A stretch of DNA of 64,000 bases from Verrucomicrobiales bacterium (GTDB lineage: Bacteria > Verrucomicrobiota > Verrucomicrobiia > Limisphaerales > CAIMTB01), in assembly GCA_016795425.1 (NCBI GenBank), contig JAEUHG010000116.1, positions 1-64,000 on the forward strand, read 5' to 3'. Positions 1 to 9,686 of the stretch are shown one piece after another; within the stretch, counting starts at the first letter, position 1, and every line of letters starts with the position of its first letter. Both the position numbers and the translations under genes were made by a program. Under the pieces are notes generated by a model that had not been told where the DNA came from, searched no databases, and saw only the letters and a program-made list of their open reading frames with translations.

Positions 1-320
1 GGCCACACCTGTTGATATGGGGCTGGGGAGATTGCCTCATGAGGTGGTTCGACGGATGGAAGGGCAGGACAGACCGGGCCTCCGGCGTTCGAACTGCGGA
101 CCAGACCTATCGTAGGTCGGGTTGGGAACAGGGGGCGTGAAAGGGGGGGAGGAAGGTCTGCACGACTGCGGGCCACACCTGTTGATATGGGGCTGGGGAG
201 ATTGCCTCATGAGGTGGTTCGACGGATGGAAGGGCAGGACAGACCGGGCCTCCGGCGTTCGAACTGCGGACCAGACCTATCGTAGGTCAGGTTGGGAACA
301 GGGGGCGTGAAAAGGGGGGA
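1..320. repeat. 170-bp tandem direct repeat, two copies
   Basis: Bases 1-150 recur almost exactly at 171-320, a period of 170 bp; I noticed one difference at 119/289 and a few in the G-run near the end. The first copy may extend beyond the window. Each unit holds three short palindromes: CCTCATGAGG (35-44), GTTCGAAC (87-94) and GACCTATCGTAGGTC (104-118), each repeated 170 bp later. No convincing coding frame covers the repeat, and nothing else is seen before the transporter gene that ends at 404. Function unknown; it could be a dispersed intergenic repeat family or a protein-binding array. Confidence 0.9.
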
Positions 321-403
321 GGGGAAGTCGGGGAAGGGGCGCGCGATCTTTGAGGAGGCGGGAAAAGATGAATCCGGCGCCGACGGACCGGCGGCCGGGG
401 GGC

Positions 404-1738
404 CTAGGCGCCGGGATGGTCGACTGGAATCAATGCCGCTTCCTTGCCTTTCTGCTCGTTGACCGTGAGCAGTATAATGGCTCCGAGAATGAAGAATACC
501 CCGATGGAGAGGATCGCGGGACGCTGGCTTCCGGTGGTGCTGGACAGGAATCCGAAGACCAGGGGGCCAAGAAAGGCCAGGGCTTTTCCGGCAATGCCCA
601 GGAATCCGAAGAATTCCGCAGCATTCTCCTTTGGAGTAAACAGCGAGACCAGGCTCCGGGTAACGGATTGGCAGGACCCCATCCCGATCCCCGCCAGGGT
701 GGCAACCACGAAGAAGCTCGCTTTGGAATGGGAGAAATAGGCGAGGGTGGTGGAGCTGATCCAGATTCCCAAAGACAACAGGATGGTCCGCTTCTGACCA
801 ATGCGGTCAGCCAACCATCCGAAGCTCAATGCACCCACCAGGGCGATGACGTTCATCACGATGAACAGTTTGACGATGTCTTGGGTTTCGAAGCCGATGG
901 TTTCCTTGGCATAACGGGCCGCGAAGGCGATCACGGTGACGATGCCATCGTTGTAGATCAGAAAGGCCGCCAGGAGTTTCACCAGTTCCCGGTAGCGGCG
1001 AATATTGCGAAAGGTGTGGGAAAGGCGCCGGAAGGCGGTGCCGAGCAGGGTGTCACCGGGTGGCAGAGGCTGTCGGACACCGCGTTCCTTCAGGAAGAGA
1101 AAAGTCGGGATGGTTGCGAGCGCATACCACACCGCCACGACCAACGGAATCATTCGGGCCGAAGCGAGTTGGTCCGGCGAGGCGTCGGTCTTGATGCCGC
1201 TGGCAAAAGGGAAACAGACCACCAACGCCAGCAAGCCGCCTCCATAGCCCATGGCCCATTTCATGCCGGAAATACGCCCGGCATTCGTCGCGTTGGAGAT
1301 TCCAGGAAGAAAGCTATCGATGAAGACTCCCCCGCCGGCGAATCCGATGTTCGCCATCACATAGAGGACCAAGGCCAAGGCGGTCATGCCGGGGCCGACG
1401 AACCACAGGGCGGCGGTGAACAGCGTCACGGTGCAGGCGCAGACCGCAAGGAATCGCTTTCGACTCCCGGAAAAATCGGCGATGGCGCCAAGAACGGGGG
1501 CCAGCACGGCTACGACGAGTTCGGAAATGGAAGCAGCCAGGCCCCAAAGGAAATCGGCGCGCCCTGGGTCACCGACCACCACCGTGCCGAAGTAAACGGA
1601 GAACAGCACGGTCACGATGACGGTGGTGAACGCCGAGTCGGCGACGTCATAGAAACACCAACCCAGGATCTCGCGGCGCGAAACCGGGGTTGACGGTGGC
1701 GGACGGTCGGCGGTCGGGTTGGGGGAGGGTTGCGACAT
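404..1738 (-). CDS. MFS transporter, UMF1/Atg22-like family
   Basis: A 444-residue polytopic inner-membrane protein with about twelve hydrophobic segments. The N-terminal motif YDVADSAF (residues 30-37), the long first periplasmic-side segment and the central charged loop near 'RRLSHTFRNIRRYREL' are typical of the UMF1/Atg22-like branch of the major facilitator superfamily, whose substrates are mostly unknown. The frame is open for 777 bases upstream of the ATG at 1738, but that extension is proline/arginine-rich and overlaps the divergent NfeD gene, so the start giving MSQPSPN is preferred. It is transcribed divergently from the NfeD-flotillin pair. Family membership is fairly sure; the substrate is not. 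Confidence 0.8.
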   Translation of the reverse strand: MSQPSPNPTADRPPPSTPVSRREILGWCFYDVADSAFTTVIVTVLFSVYFGTVVVGDPGRADFLWGLAASISELVVAVLAPVLGAIADFSGSRKRFLAVCACTVTLFTAALWFVGPGMTALALVLYVMANIGFAGGGVFIDSFLPGISNATNAGRISGMKWAMGYGGGLLALVVCFPFASGIKTDASPDQLASARMIPLVVAVWYALATIPTFLFLKERGVRQPLPPGDTLLGTAFRRLSHTFRNIRRYRELVKLLAAFLIYNDGIVTVIAFAARYAKETIGFETQDIVKLFIVMNVIALVGALSFGWLADRIGQKRTILLSLGIWISSTTLAYFSHSKASFFVVATLAGIGMGSCQSVTRSLVSLFTPKENAAEFFGFLGIAGKALAFLGPLVFGFLSSTTGSQRPAILSIGVFFILGAIILLTVNEQKGKEAALIPVDHPGA

Positions 1739-1930
1739 GAACGGGCGCAGGGCGCGGTCCCTGCAAGGACAGCGAAACGACAACCGAAGGAGCCGCGCAG
1801 GGCAAGTCCGCAGGCGTTGCGGCGCGATTGAAATACCTTTCGCAACCATTGACGGGCTTTTGGTGTAAAAGGGCTTGCCCGGCTGGGGGTGATCAGGCTG
1901 GCTAGGACCAACCTCCACCGGGTCCCAGTC

Positions 1931-2521
1931 ATGGATCTCTTCATCGCCTACGTGGCTTGCTTCGGGTTCGGACTGCTTTTTTCGATTGTGTCGGCGGTTG
2001 CGGGGCACCTTTTCGGCTCGCATGCCGGTCATGAGGCGGATGGGGCGGGAGGGGATTTGGGTTCTGGCGGGCACGCGGAGGCGGGTTTTGGCGGGGATCA
2101 CATGCCTGGCATTGCGCCGCTCAGCCCGACGACGATCGCTTCGTTCATCACGGCGTTCGGAGGATTGGGCATGATTTTGTCGAGGATCGAGGCCACGCGC
2201 AGTCCATTCGTGAGTCTGCCCTTGTCGTTTCTGGGAGGTTTTTTGATTGCGGCCGGGGTTTTCCTGATGTTCCGCGCGGTGTTCGCCCGGACGCAAAGCT
2301 CGAGCGAATCCAAGGTGGCGGGGTTGGCCGGGCGCGAAGCGACGGTGATCACTCCGATCTCCGCGGGGGGTACTGGCGAGATTGCTTACGTCGATGGCGG
2401 AGTCCGGTATACCGCCGCAGCGCGGGCGGAGGGGGATGTGGCGATTGGCACCGGTGTGACGGTGGTGATTCACCGGATCGTGGGAAACCAGTTTTACGTC
2501 ACGCGCGCGACCCACTCCTGA
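1931..2521 (+). CDS. NfeD-like membrane protein with C-terminal OB-fold
   Basis: A 196-residue protein with one transmembrane helix at about 4-26, a Gly/His-rich loop (27-60), two further helices (about 65-85 and 93-118) and a soluble beta-rich C-terminal domain (about 128-192) that fits the NfeD OB-fold. The start at 1931 (MDLFIAYVA) opens directly into the first helix; an in-frame start at 1889 would add a non-membrane extension. It lies 50 bp before a flotillin gene, the classic NfeD-flotillin (YuaF-YuaG, YqiJ-YqiK) arrangement, in which NfeD is thought to act with flotillin in ordered membrane domains. Confidence 0.75.
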   Translation: MDLFIAYVACFGFGLLFSIVSAVAGHLFGSHAGHEADGAGGDLGSGGHAEAGFGGDHMPGIAPLSPTTIASFITAFGGLGMILSRIEATRSPFVSLPLSFLGGFLIAAGVFLMFRAVFARTQSSSESKVAGLAGREATVITPISAGGTGEIAYVDGGVRYTAAARAEGDVAIGTGVTVVIHRIVGNQFYVTRATHS

Positions 2522-2571
2522 TGGTTGTGTTTGGATGTTGTCCTCGGACCTTCAACGGAATCCTCGAACCT

Positions 2572-4119
2572 ATGCATGCCTATTCATTACTCGCCCAACT
2601 CAGTATTGGCGGCTGGGGACTGGCGGCGATTGCGGTGGTGGGTCTGGTCACGGTGATCGTGATCTTCGGCGCGGTGTGGGCTAGCCGGTACACCAAGGTG
2701 GGTCCCAACCAGGTCTTGGTGGTGTCCGGCCGGCGCTATCAATTCCGGGACGCGGACGGCACGGTTCGCAGTCGTGGCTTTCGTATCGTGAAAGGCGGCG
2801 GCACCTTTGTGTGGCCGGTGATCGAGAAGATCGACACGTTGTCGTTGGAATTGCTGACGATCGATGTGCAGACGCCGGAGGTTTACACCAGCAAAGGCGT
2901 GCCCGTGAAAGTGGACGGCGTGGCGCAGATCAAGGTGAAGGGTGACGATATTTCGATTGGCACGGCGTCGGAGCAATTCCTGAGCAAGGGCGGGGAAGAA
3001 ATCCGTGGCATAGCGACCCAGACGTTGGAAGGGCATCTCCGGGCGATTCTGGGAACGATGACGGTGGAGGAGATCTACCAGAACCGCGATGCATTTGCGA
3101 CGCGGGTCCAGGAAGTGGCGGCGGGGGACATGGCGAACATGGGTTTGCAGATTGTGAGCTTCACCATCCGGGATATTCGCGACACGCAGGGCTATCTTGA
3201 GGCGTTGGGAAAGCCGCGAATCGCGCAGGTGAAGCGCGACGCATTGATTGCTCAGGCTGAGGCGGATCGAGACGCCATGATCAAGAGTGCGCAGGCTCAG
3301 CAGGCGGGCATGGAGGCCAAGTTTGCGGCGGACACCAAGGTGGCCGAGGCTCATCGGGACTACGAACTCAAGGTGGCGGAGTACAACGGCGCCACCAACA
3401 CCAAGAAGGCCGAGGCCGACCTCGCGTACGAGCTCCAGAAATACAAGACGGGACAGCTGGTGAAGGCGGAGGAGGTGCAGGTTCAGATCATCGAGAAGCA
3501 GAAGCAGATCGAGTTGCAGCAACAGGAGATTCAGCGTCGGCAGCGGGAACTGGAGGCCAACATTCAGAAACCGGCGGACGCTGAGCGTTACAAGGTGGAG
3601 GCGCTGGCGAATGCGCGGAAGTACCAGTTGGAAACCGAAGCGGCCGGGGCGGCGGCGGCGCAGAAGCAAACCGGTTTCGCGGCGGCGGAGGTCAACAAGG
3701 CGACCGGCATCGCCGAAGCCGAGGCACAAAAGGCGCGGGGGTTGGCGGAAGCGGCGATTATCGAAGCCCAGGGCCGCGCACAGGCGGAGGCCATGAGGCA
3801 GAAAGCAGAGTCGTTCAAGCAATACAACGAGGCCGCGGTGATTGAACTGATTGTACGTGTGTTGCCGGAGATTGCCGGCAGGATTTCCGAGCCACTGTCG
3901 AAGACCGAGCGGATGGTGATCATCAACTCCGGTTCCGGCGAAGGCGGTGGAGCGAGCAAGGTCACGGGGGACATCACCCAGATCGTCGCCCAACTGCCAC
4001 CCGTGCTGGAGAGCCTGACCGGCGTTCAGTTGAAGAAACTGCTCGAACAGATCCCGGCGTTGCGCTCGGCCATGGCCGACCGTCCGGCGTCCTCCCAGGA
4101 GCCTGGGAGCGCTGCCTGA
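2572..4119 (+). CDS. Flotillin-like SPFH-domain protein
   Basis: A 515-residue protein with an N-terminal membrane segment (about 8-30), an SPFH/band-7 domain (about 35-210) and a long Ala/Glu-rich coiled coil (about 215-430) full of EAE-type repeats, as in flotillin FloT/YuaG and YqiK. Flotillins oligomerise at the inner membrane and organise lipid/protein microdomains. The ATG at 2572 starts just before the membrane helix; an in-frame ATG at 2521 adds a Cys-rich tail and is less likely. It directly follows the NfeD-like gene and is probably cotranscribed with it. Confidence 0.88.
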   Translation: MHAYSLLAQLSIGGWGLAAIAVVGLVTVIVIFGAVWASRYTKVGPNQVLVVSGRRYQFRDADGTVRSRGFRIVKGGGTFVWPVIEKIDTLSLELLTIDVQTPEVYTSKGVPVKVDGVAQIKVKGDDISIGTASEQFLSKGGEEIRGIATQTLEGHLRAILGTMTVEEIYQNRDAFATRVQEVAAGDMANMGLQIVSFTIRDIRDTQGYLEALGKPRIAQVKRDALIAQAEADRDAMIKSAQAQQAGMEAKFAADTKVAEAHRDYELKVAEYNGATNTKKAEADLAYELQKYKTGQLVKAEEVQVQIIEKQKQIELQQQEIQRRQRELEANIQKPADAERYKVEALANARKYQLETEAAGAAAAQKQTGFAAAEVNKATGIAEAEAQKARGLAEAAIIEAQGRAQAEAMRQKAESFKQYNEAAVIELIVRVLPEIAGRISEPLSKTERMVIINSGSGEGGGASKVTGDITQIVAQLPPVLESLTGVQLKKLLEQIPALRSAMADRPASSQEPGSAA

Positions 4120-4143
4120 CCGGGCGGGAAGGGTGGCGCTGGA

Positions 4144-5706
4144 TCAGTGCCGGAAGTGGCGCACTCCGGTGTGGACCATGGCCATGTTGCGGGCATCGGC
4201 CGCTTGGTTCACCTCGGCGTCACGGACGGAGCCGCCCGGGTGGATGGCGGCGGACGCGCCGGCATCGGCGGCGGCGATGAGTCCATCCGGGAAGGGGAAG
4301 AAGGCGTCGCTGCACACGACGCTGCCGGCGAGGGATAGGCCGGCTTCGCCGGCCTTCCAAACGGCGATGCGACTGGCGTCGACGCGGCTCATTTGACCGG
4401 CACCCATGCCGAGCGTGCGTCCGTGACCGTGTTCATCGGCCGTGACGTAGACGATGGCATTCGATTTGACATGCTTCACGACGCGCCAGCCGAAGAGCAT
4501 GGCATGGCGTTCCGAAGGTGTGGGGGTGCGTTGTGTGACGACCTTGAGGTCGGTCGCGGTGGTGAGGCGGGTATCGCGTTCCTGGAGGAGGTACGACTCA
4601 AACCCAACGCTGCGAAGGTCCCACGGTTGGATCGGGCCGGTCTTGGGCTTGATGCGGAGGAGGCGGAGGTTCTTTTTCTTGCAGAGGAGTTCGAGGGCGT
4701 CGGGATGGAAATCCGGTGCGACGATCACTTCGCTGAAGATTTCGGCGATGGCCTCGGCGCAGGGAAGATCGAGGGGGCGATTGGTGGCGATGATGCCACC
4801 GAAGGGTGCCTGGCGATCGGTGGCGAAGGCGCGATCCCAGGCTTCGCGCAGACTGGGGCCTTGTCCGACGCCGCACGGATTGGTGTGTTTCAGTATGGCG
4901 AGGGTGGGTGCTTCGTGGGCGAACTCGGCGATGAGTGAGGCAGCGGCGGTAAGGTCGAGAATGTTGTTATAGGACAGTTCCTTGCCATGGCATTGCTCGA
5001 AGGACTCGGCGAAGCGTCCGTAGAGGGCGGCTTTTTGGTGCGGGTTCTCCCCGTAGCGCAGAGTTTGGGCGAGCGGGGCGGAGAGCGTAAGGGAAGAAGG
5101 CAGGGTATGGGCCTGATCCAGGGTTGCTTGGAGGTAGGCAGCGATGGCGGAGTCGTAGGCCGCGGTTCGCGCGTACACCTTGGCGGCAAGGCGTCGACGC
5201 AGGTCGAGGGTGGTTTCACCTTGGGCTGCAACGGCCGCCGCGACTTCGGCGTAGTCGGCAGGGTCGGCGACGACGGTGACGCTTTCGTGGTTCTTGGCGG
5301 CACTCCGCAGCATGGAGGGGCCGCCGATGTCGATGTTTTCGATGGCTTCGTGGAGGGAGACCCCGGGGCGGGCGACGGTGGCTTCGAAGGGGTAGAGATT
5401 GACGACGACGAGGTCGATCGGGGCGATGCCATGGGCGGCAGCGGCGGTTTCATGGGCCGGGTTGCCGCGAAGGAAGAGGAGGCCGCCATGCACCTTGGGG
5501 TGGAGCGTCTTGACCCTGCCGTCGAGCATCTCCGGGAAGCCCGTGTAATTGCTGAGATCCTCGACCGTAAGGCCGGCGTCGCGCAGGGCGCGGGCGGTGC
5601 CGCCGGTGGAAATCAACTGGATGCCGGCCCGGGCCAGAACCTGGGCGAAGGAGACTAGACCGGACTTATCGGAAACGGAGAGCAGGGCTCGCTGGATCTT
5701 CGGCAT
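4144..5706 (-). CDS. purH: Bifunctional AICAR formyltransferase/IMP cyclohydrolase PurH
   Basis: A 520-residue enzyme that catalyses the last two steps of de novo purine synthesis, AICAR to FAICAR to IMP, in the cytoplasm; the length is normal for PurH. The N-terminal MGS-like cyclohydrolase domain shows [19 protein letters not shown] and [15 protein letters not shown]. The formyltransferase domain shows [37 protein letters not shown] and the C-terminal [16 protein letters not shown]. The ATG at 5706 ([16 protein letters not shown]) fits family N-termini better than an upstream frame extension. It is convergent with the flotillin gene and divergent from the LysM lipoprotein. Confidence 0.97.
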   Translation of the reverse strand: MPKIQRALLSVSDKSGLVSFAQVLARAGIQLISTGGTARALRDAGLTVEDLSNYTGFPEMLDGRVKTLHPKVHGGLLFLRGNPAHETAAAAHGIAPIDLVVVNLYPFEATVARPGVSLHEAIENIDIGGPSMLRSAAKNHESVTVVADPADYAEVAAAVAAQGETTLDLRRRLAAKVYARTAAYDSAIAAYLQATLDQAHTLPSSLTLSAPLAQTLRYGENPHQKAALYGRFAESFEQCHGKELSYNNILDLTAAASLIAEFAHEAPTLAILKHTNPCGVGQGPSLREAWDRAFATDRQAPFGGIIATNRPLDLPCAEAIAEIFSEVIVAPDFHPDALELLCKKKNLRLLRIKPKTGPIQPWDLRSVGFESYLLQERDTRLTTATDLKVVTQRTPTPSERHAMLFGWRVVKHVKSNAIVYVTADEHGHGRTLGMGAGQMSRVDASRIAVWKAGEAGLSLAGSVVCSDAFFPFPDGLIAAADAGASAAIHPGGSVRDAEVNQAADARNMAMVHTGVRHFRH

Positions 5707-5855
5707 GGAGCGGGGAGGTTCGGGAAGGGTTCGGTGGCGCGTCAACGGGCAAGTAGCGTGATCTATTCACCCGGGGAATGGGTGGACGTCGACGAAGGCT
5801 GCCTGGGGTTTTGAGGGAGGCGCCAGGGAATGTGCCGTGCCGATCCGTGCGGCAA

Positions 5856-5884
5856 TTGCGGTTAGGGCTGGGGTCGTCTAGTTT
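5856..5884 (+). promoter_or_regulatory. Sigma70-like promoter of the LysM lipoprotein gene, possibly leaderless
   Basis: TTGCGG (5856-5861), a 17-bp spacer, then TAGTTT (5879-5884). Only 7 bases separate the -10 box from the ATG at 5892, so transcription would begin at or beside the start codon. No Shine-Dalgarno sequence is present. Inferred from sequence alone. Confidence 0.45.
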
Positions 5885-5891
5885 CGCGCGC

Positions 5892-6824
5892 ATGTTACGA
5901 ACTGCAGCACGACAGCGGGGCATCCGCGTGTTGCTGCTGCTTGCCCTGGTGTCGTTTTTTGTTGGCGGCTGTTCGCCGGACGCGTTCCTGGTGACGGATG
6001 AGGATCGCGAGCGCAATTTCCTGCGGGCCAAGGACGCGGAGCGGTTGCGGGACTACGAGGCGGCGGCGGAGTTTTATGAGCGCGCGCTGGAAAAGAACCC
6101 GAGATCCTCGGTGGCCCATTTGGGCTATGCCGCGCTGTGCGAGGCGCAACTGAGGCGTTATGCGGAAGCGGTTTATCACTACCAACGGTATCTGCGATTG
6201 AAGCCGGAGGATCCGAAGGCGGAATCGATTCGGAGCCGGGTGACGAACTGTACCGAGCGGCTGGCGACCTCGGTGCCATTGGTTATTCGAAGCGAGACGA
6301 TTGCGCGGGACCTGGAGGCGGTGCGTCGCGAGAACCTCTCGCTGCGCTCGGAGGTGACCAATCTGCTGGCGTTCTCGACGACCTGGAGCAACGAAGTCCG
6401 GCGGTTGAGTGCGGCGTTGGCAGGGGTGACCGCCAGTGGCGGCCCGGCGACAGCACAGTCGGCGGCGCCCTCGGGAGCGGGGGGGCAGGGGGCGGTCTCG
6501 CCCAAAACCAGGACGGCAGCGTCCCCGCGATCGGCCGCAGCCTCCCGGTCCGCAACGCCGGGAGGTTCGTCGGTTGCGGGGGGGGCGACGACGGCTGGGG
6601 GTTCAAGGCCTGGCACGTCGTATTCCACCTCGTCGAATTACCGTTCACCGGCTTCTTCGGCGTCGGGAATGAGTTCGCGGGCCCACCGGGTGATATCCGG
6701 GGACACCATGGGAAGGATTGCCCGGCAGTACGGGGTGAGCCTGGAGGGGTTGCGCCGTGCCAATCCGGGATTGGACGAGCGGCGGTTGCGGCCGGGGATG
6801 TACGTCCGGATACCGGGTCGATGA
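5892..6824 (+). CDS. TPR and LysM lipoprotein
   Basis: A 310-residue predicted lipoprotein with a hydrophobic signal ending in lipobox VGGC (Cys27). A TPR-like region follows (about 35-115, including DYEAAAEFYERALEKNPRSS), then a short coiled coil (about 135-170), a Ser/Ala/Gly-rich linker (about 175-260) and a C-terminal LysM domain (about 263-310, HRVISGDTMGRIARQYGVS). It is probably lipid-anchored in the envelope and holds peptidoglycan through LysM. An in-frame start at 5778 would place 38 Arg-rich residues before the signal peptide, so the ATG at 5892 is chosen. The partner of the TPR region is unknown. Confidence 0.78.
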   Translation: MLRTAARQRGIRVLLLLALVSFFVGGCSPDAFLVTDEDRERNFLRAKDAERLRDYEAAAEFYERALEKNPRSSVAHLGYAALCEAQLRRYAEAVYHYQRYLRLKPEDPKAESIRSRVTNCTERLATSVPLVIRSETIARDLEAVRRENLSLRSEVTNLLAFSTTWSNEVRRLSAALAGVTASGGPATAQSAAPSGAGGQGAVSPKTRTAASPRSAAASRSATPGGSSVAGGATTAGGSRPGTSYSTSSNYRSPASSASGMSSRAHRVISGDTMGRIARQYGVSLEGLRRANPGLDERRLRPGMYVRIPGR

Positions 6825-6928
6825 GGTTTGCCCACCGGCGGATTGAAAAACCCTGAGCTGCCACCACATTGGCCGGGGTCGGCGGGAACGCACGATTGCC
6901 CGGGGGGTCCATGGGACTTCCTTACTGA

Positions 6929-8317
6929 ATGAACATCGTCAACACCATCAGCACCGGTTTGAAGGAGATCTGGGCCCACAAAGCCCGATCGGCGCTGACG
7001 ATGTTTGGCATCATTCTAGGGGTGTCGAGTCTGGTCGCGATGTCGGCGCTGGTCCGGGGCATGGAAATGGGGATGAAGGAGGCCCTCGTGGCGATGGGGG
7101 GCCTGGAGAAGATCCGGTTGGAACCCCAGACCGAATTGCCTGTCTGGCAGCGGCACCTGGCGGACCAGGCTCCCGGACTGACGTTAGGCGATGTGGAAGC
7201 GCTGCGTGCTGGAGCGCCCTTGTTGAGCGACATCGTGCCCGCCTATGAGATGACCGGATGGTCGGGACAATCGGCGGTGTTGAGTCGGCAGGGACGAAAC
7301 ACCCGGGCGCGGATCTTCGCGGGCAGTTGGCCTGGATACGCCAAGATCAACGAGCACGTGGTGGAACACGGGCGAATGTTCACCGACTTGGACAACGAAT
7401 TGGCACGCAGCGTCTGCGTGATCGGCACGGAAATACGGGACGAGCTCTTCGGGTCGCCGGAGGAGACGGGGAGGGAGGTTATTCCGGTGGGGGAGATTCT
7501 GACGATCAATGGCCAGGCCTTCACCATCATCGGGCTGTTGCGGCATTACGAAAGCGAGCAGGCGCGGCGGGAGCGGGAGTATCGTCGGCGGGAGGCGATG
7601 ACGAACCAGGTGGCGACGGGTCCGACACGGAGTCGAGGGTGGGGAGGGCGCGGGGGAGGCGGCGGGTTCATTTTCCGTCTGAAAAACGACACGGTGATGG
7701 TTCCGCTGCACACCATGTTCATCAAATTTCGGTCGGGCGCGGGGACCAATGACGTGCCCGACTTCCGGCTTTCGAACATCCAGTTCAAAGTGCCGAGCGT
7801 GGACCTCCTGGAGCCGGCGTTGCAGCAGGCGCGGAATGTGTTGATGGTGCGGCATCGGGGGATTGAGGATTTCACTTTTCGCACGCAGGAAGACTGGGCG
7901 TCGGAGATCAACAACTTCATACGCAACGCGCGCATGAGCGGGACGATCATTGCGGCGATCAGTTTGGTGGTGGGCGGCATTGGCATCATGAACATCATGC
8001 TGGCGAGCATCTCTGAGCGGGTGCGGGAGATCGGGATTCGCAAGGCCGTGGGGGCGTCGACCGTTGCGATATTCGCGCAGATCCTGATTGAGTCCGTGGT
8101 GATTTCGGTGATGGGCGGGGTGGCGGGATTGGCGTTTTCCTGGGTGGTGGTTCAGTTGATCGGGGCGTTTACGCCGACCGACAATGCGCCGCAGATCACG
8201 ATGTTGGCGTTGGGAGTGGCGTTTGCGTTCAGTGTATTGGTGGGGATAGGGGCGGGATTGTATCCCGCGCTGCGGGCGTCCCGTTTACATCCGATCCAAG
8301 CCTTGCGTTACGAATGA
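6929..8317 (+). CDS. MacB/FtsX-type ABC transporter permease (first of a pair)
   Basis: A 462-residue permease with an N-terminal helix after 'LKEIWAHKARSALTMFGI', a periplasmic MacB-like core domain (about 45-330), and three C-terminal helices of the FtsX fold beginning in SLVVGGIGIMNIMLASISER. Proteins of this type are mechanotransmission permeases that export peptides, lipoproteins or drugs together with a cytoplasmic ATPase. The periplasmic domain carries an Arg/Gly-rich insertion (about residues 210-245). The stop overlaps the next start in an ATGA, so the two permeases are translationally coupled and may heterodimerise. No ATPase or membrane-fusion gene is adjacent. Confidence 0.85.
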   Translation: MNIVNTISTGLKEIWAHKARSALTMFGIILGVSSLVAMSALVRGMEMGMKEALVAMGGLEKIRLEPQTELPVWQRHLADQAPGLTLGDVEALRAGAPLLSDIVPAYEMTGWSGQSAVLSRQGRNTRARIFAGSWPGYAKINEHVVEHGRMFTDLDNELARSVCVIGTEIRDELFGSPEETGREVIPVGEILTINGQAFTIIGLLRHYESEQARREREYRRREAMTNQVATGPTRSRGWGGRGGGGGFIFRLKNDTVMVPLHTMFIKFRSGAGTNDVPDFRLSNIQFKVPSVDLLEPALQQARNVLMVRHRGIEDFTFRTQEDWASEINNFIRNARMSGTIIAAISLVVGGIGIMNIMLASISERVREIGIRKAVGASTVAIFAQILIESVVISVMGGVAGLAFSWVVVQLIGAFTPTDNAPQITMLALGVAFAFSVLVGIGAGLYPALRASRLHPIQALRYE

Positions 8318-9681
8318 CCGTTTACATCGCCATCTTGATTGGCTTGAAGGAGGTCTGGACCCACAAGTTCCGGTCGGTACTGACGATGTTGGGCATCGTG
8401 TTGGGCGTCTCGAGCCTGGTGGCGATGGCCGCGATTGTGAAGGGGATGGAGAACGGGATGAAGGAGGCGATGATCGCCATGGGTGGCCTCAACAAAGTCC
8501 TGATTCGGGAGCAGGAGGTTCCGGCGAGCCAGGAGCATTTGCGCGATCTGGCGCCCGGCCGAACGCTGCGGGACGTGATGGCCCTCAAGGCGAGCGCGCC
8601 GTTGCTCACGGTGGTCTCGCCGGAGATGGCCGTGTACGGTGCGGTGGTGTCTCGAGCGGGCAAGGACCATTATCCCTCGGAGGTTGTGGGAGCGTGGCCA
8701 CAGGTCCTGGACATGAATCTTTATGAGATCGAGCACGGCCGTTTTTTCACGGATCTCGATGAAGAATACGCGCAGAGCGTGTGCGTGATTGGAACCGGGA
8801 TTCGGGACGAGCTATTTGGGAATCCGCACGAGACGGGTCATGAGATCATTCCCATTGGCGAGCGGATCCAGATTTCCGGCCAGCCCTTCACCATCGTGGG
8901 GATGTTCAAACACTACGAGAGCGAAAAGGACCAGCGTCAGCGTGAAGCGGCGAAGAAGGAACCGAAGTCGGAGGGGAACGGCAACAACGGCGGGGTGACG
9001 CGCCAGCGGGGTTGGCGGAGCAAACATTGGGACGCGTTCTGGAGAAAGAACAACGTGGTTTACCTTCCTCTGAACACCGCCTGGGTGAAGTTCCGATCAG
9101 CTTCGGGTCGGGGTGGGATTCCGGAGCCGAAGCTGTCGGACATCGATATCAAAGTGAAGGATCTGGGTCACCTGGAGGCAGCCTTGCAGCAGGCGCGAAA
9201 TGTGCTGCTGATGACGCACAACGGCATCGAGGATTTCACCTTCGAGACGCAGGAGAATCGGCTGGAAGACATCAACCTGAGGATTCGCAATGCTCGGATC
9301 AGCGGCGGCATCATTGCCGGTCTGAGTTTGTTGGTGGGCGGCATCGGGATCATGAACATCATGCTGGCGAGCATCACCGAGCGGATCCGGGAGATCGGGA
9401 CCTGCAAGGCCATTGGCGCTTCGCCGACGGCGATTTTCCTGCAGGTCCTGGTGGAGGGGTGTGTTTTGGCGGGGTTGGGAGGACTGGCGGGCATCACGGC
9501 TTCCTTCGGTTTGGTGGCGTTTCTGGATCGTCTCTCGGAAGGCGGCAATGCCCCGGTGATCACCCTGATGCCGATGGTGGCGGCGGTCGTCTTCAGCATG
9601 ACGGTGGGTTTGGTGGCGAGCCTGCTGCCGGCCATCAAGGCGGCGCGCCTTGCCCCGATTCAGGCGCTCCGCTATGGCTGA
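8314..9681 (+). CDS. MacB/FtsX-type ABC transporter permease (second of a pair)
   Basis: A 455-residue paralogue of the preceding gene with the same layout: N-terminal helix, MacB-like periplasmic core, and C-terminal FtsX helices starting in LLVGGIGIMNIMLASITER. Alignable blocks run the whole length (GVSSLVAM, GMKEA, CVIGTGIRDELFG, GIEDF), so the pair arose by tandem duplication. Its own charged insertion (about 205-240, Lys/Glu/Asn-rich) differs from the Arg/Gly-rich one in its partner. It begins inside the stop of the upstream gene. The substrate cannot be told from sequence, and the ATPase must be encoded elsewhere. Confidence 0.85.
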   Translation: MTVYIAILIGLKEVWTHKFRSVLTMLGIVLGVSSLVAMAAIVKGMENGMKEAMIAMGGLNKVLIREQEVPASQEHLRDLAPGRTLRDVMALKASAPLLTVVSPEMAVYGAVVSRAGKDHYPSEVVGAWPQVLDMNLYEIEHGRFFTDLDEEYAQSVCVIGTGIRDELFGNPHETGHEIIPIGERIQISGQPFTIVGMFKHYESEKDQRQREAAKKEPKSEGNGNNGGVTRQRGWRSKHWDAFWRKNNVVYLPLNTAWVKFRSASGRGGIPEPKLSDIDIKVKDLGHLEAALQQARNVLLMTHNGIEDFTFETQENRLEDINLRIRNARISGGIIAGLSLLVGGIGIMNIMLASITERIREIGTCKAIGASPTAIFLQVLVEGCVLAGLGGLAGITASFGLVAFLDRLSEGGNAPVITLMPMVAAVVFSMTVGLVASLLPAIKAARLAPIQALRYG

Positions 9682-9686
9682 GCCCC

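Noticed and set aside
122..310. Short open frame inside the tandem repeat
   Set aside because: It spans the repeat junction, has a Trp/Gly/Arg-rich composition typical of GC-rich noncoding DNA, and has no start signal.
350..1693. Long plus-strand frame opposite the MFS gene
   Set aside because: The composition is extremely Gly/Gln/His/Asp-rich with no domain, while the minus strand encodes a clear transporter.
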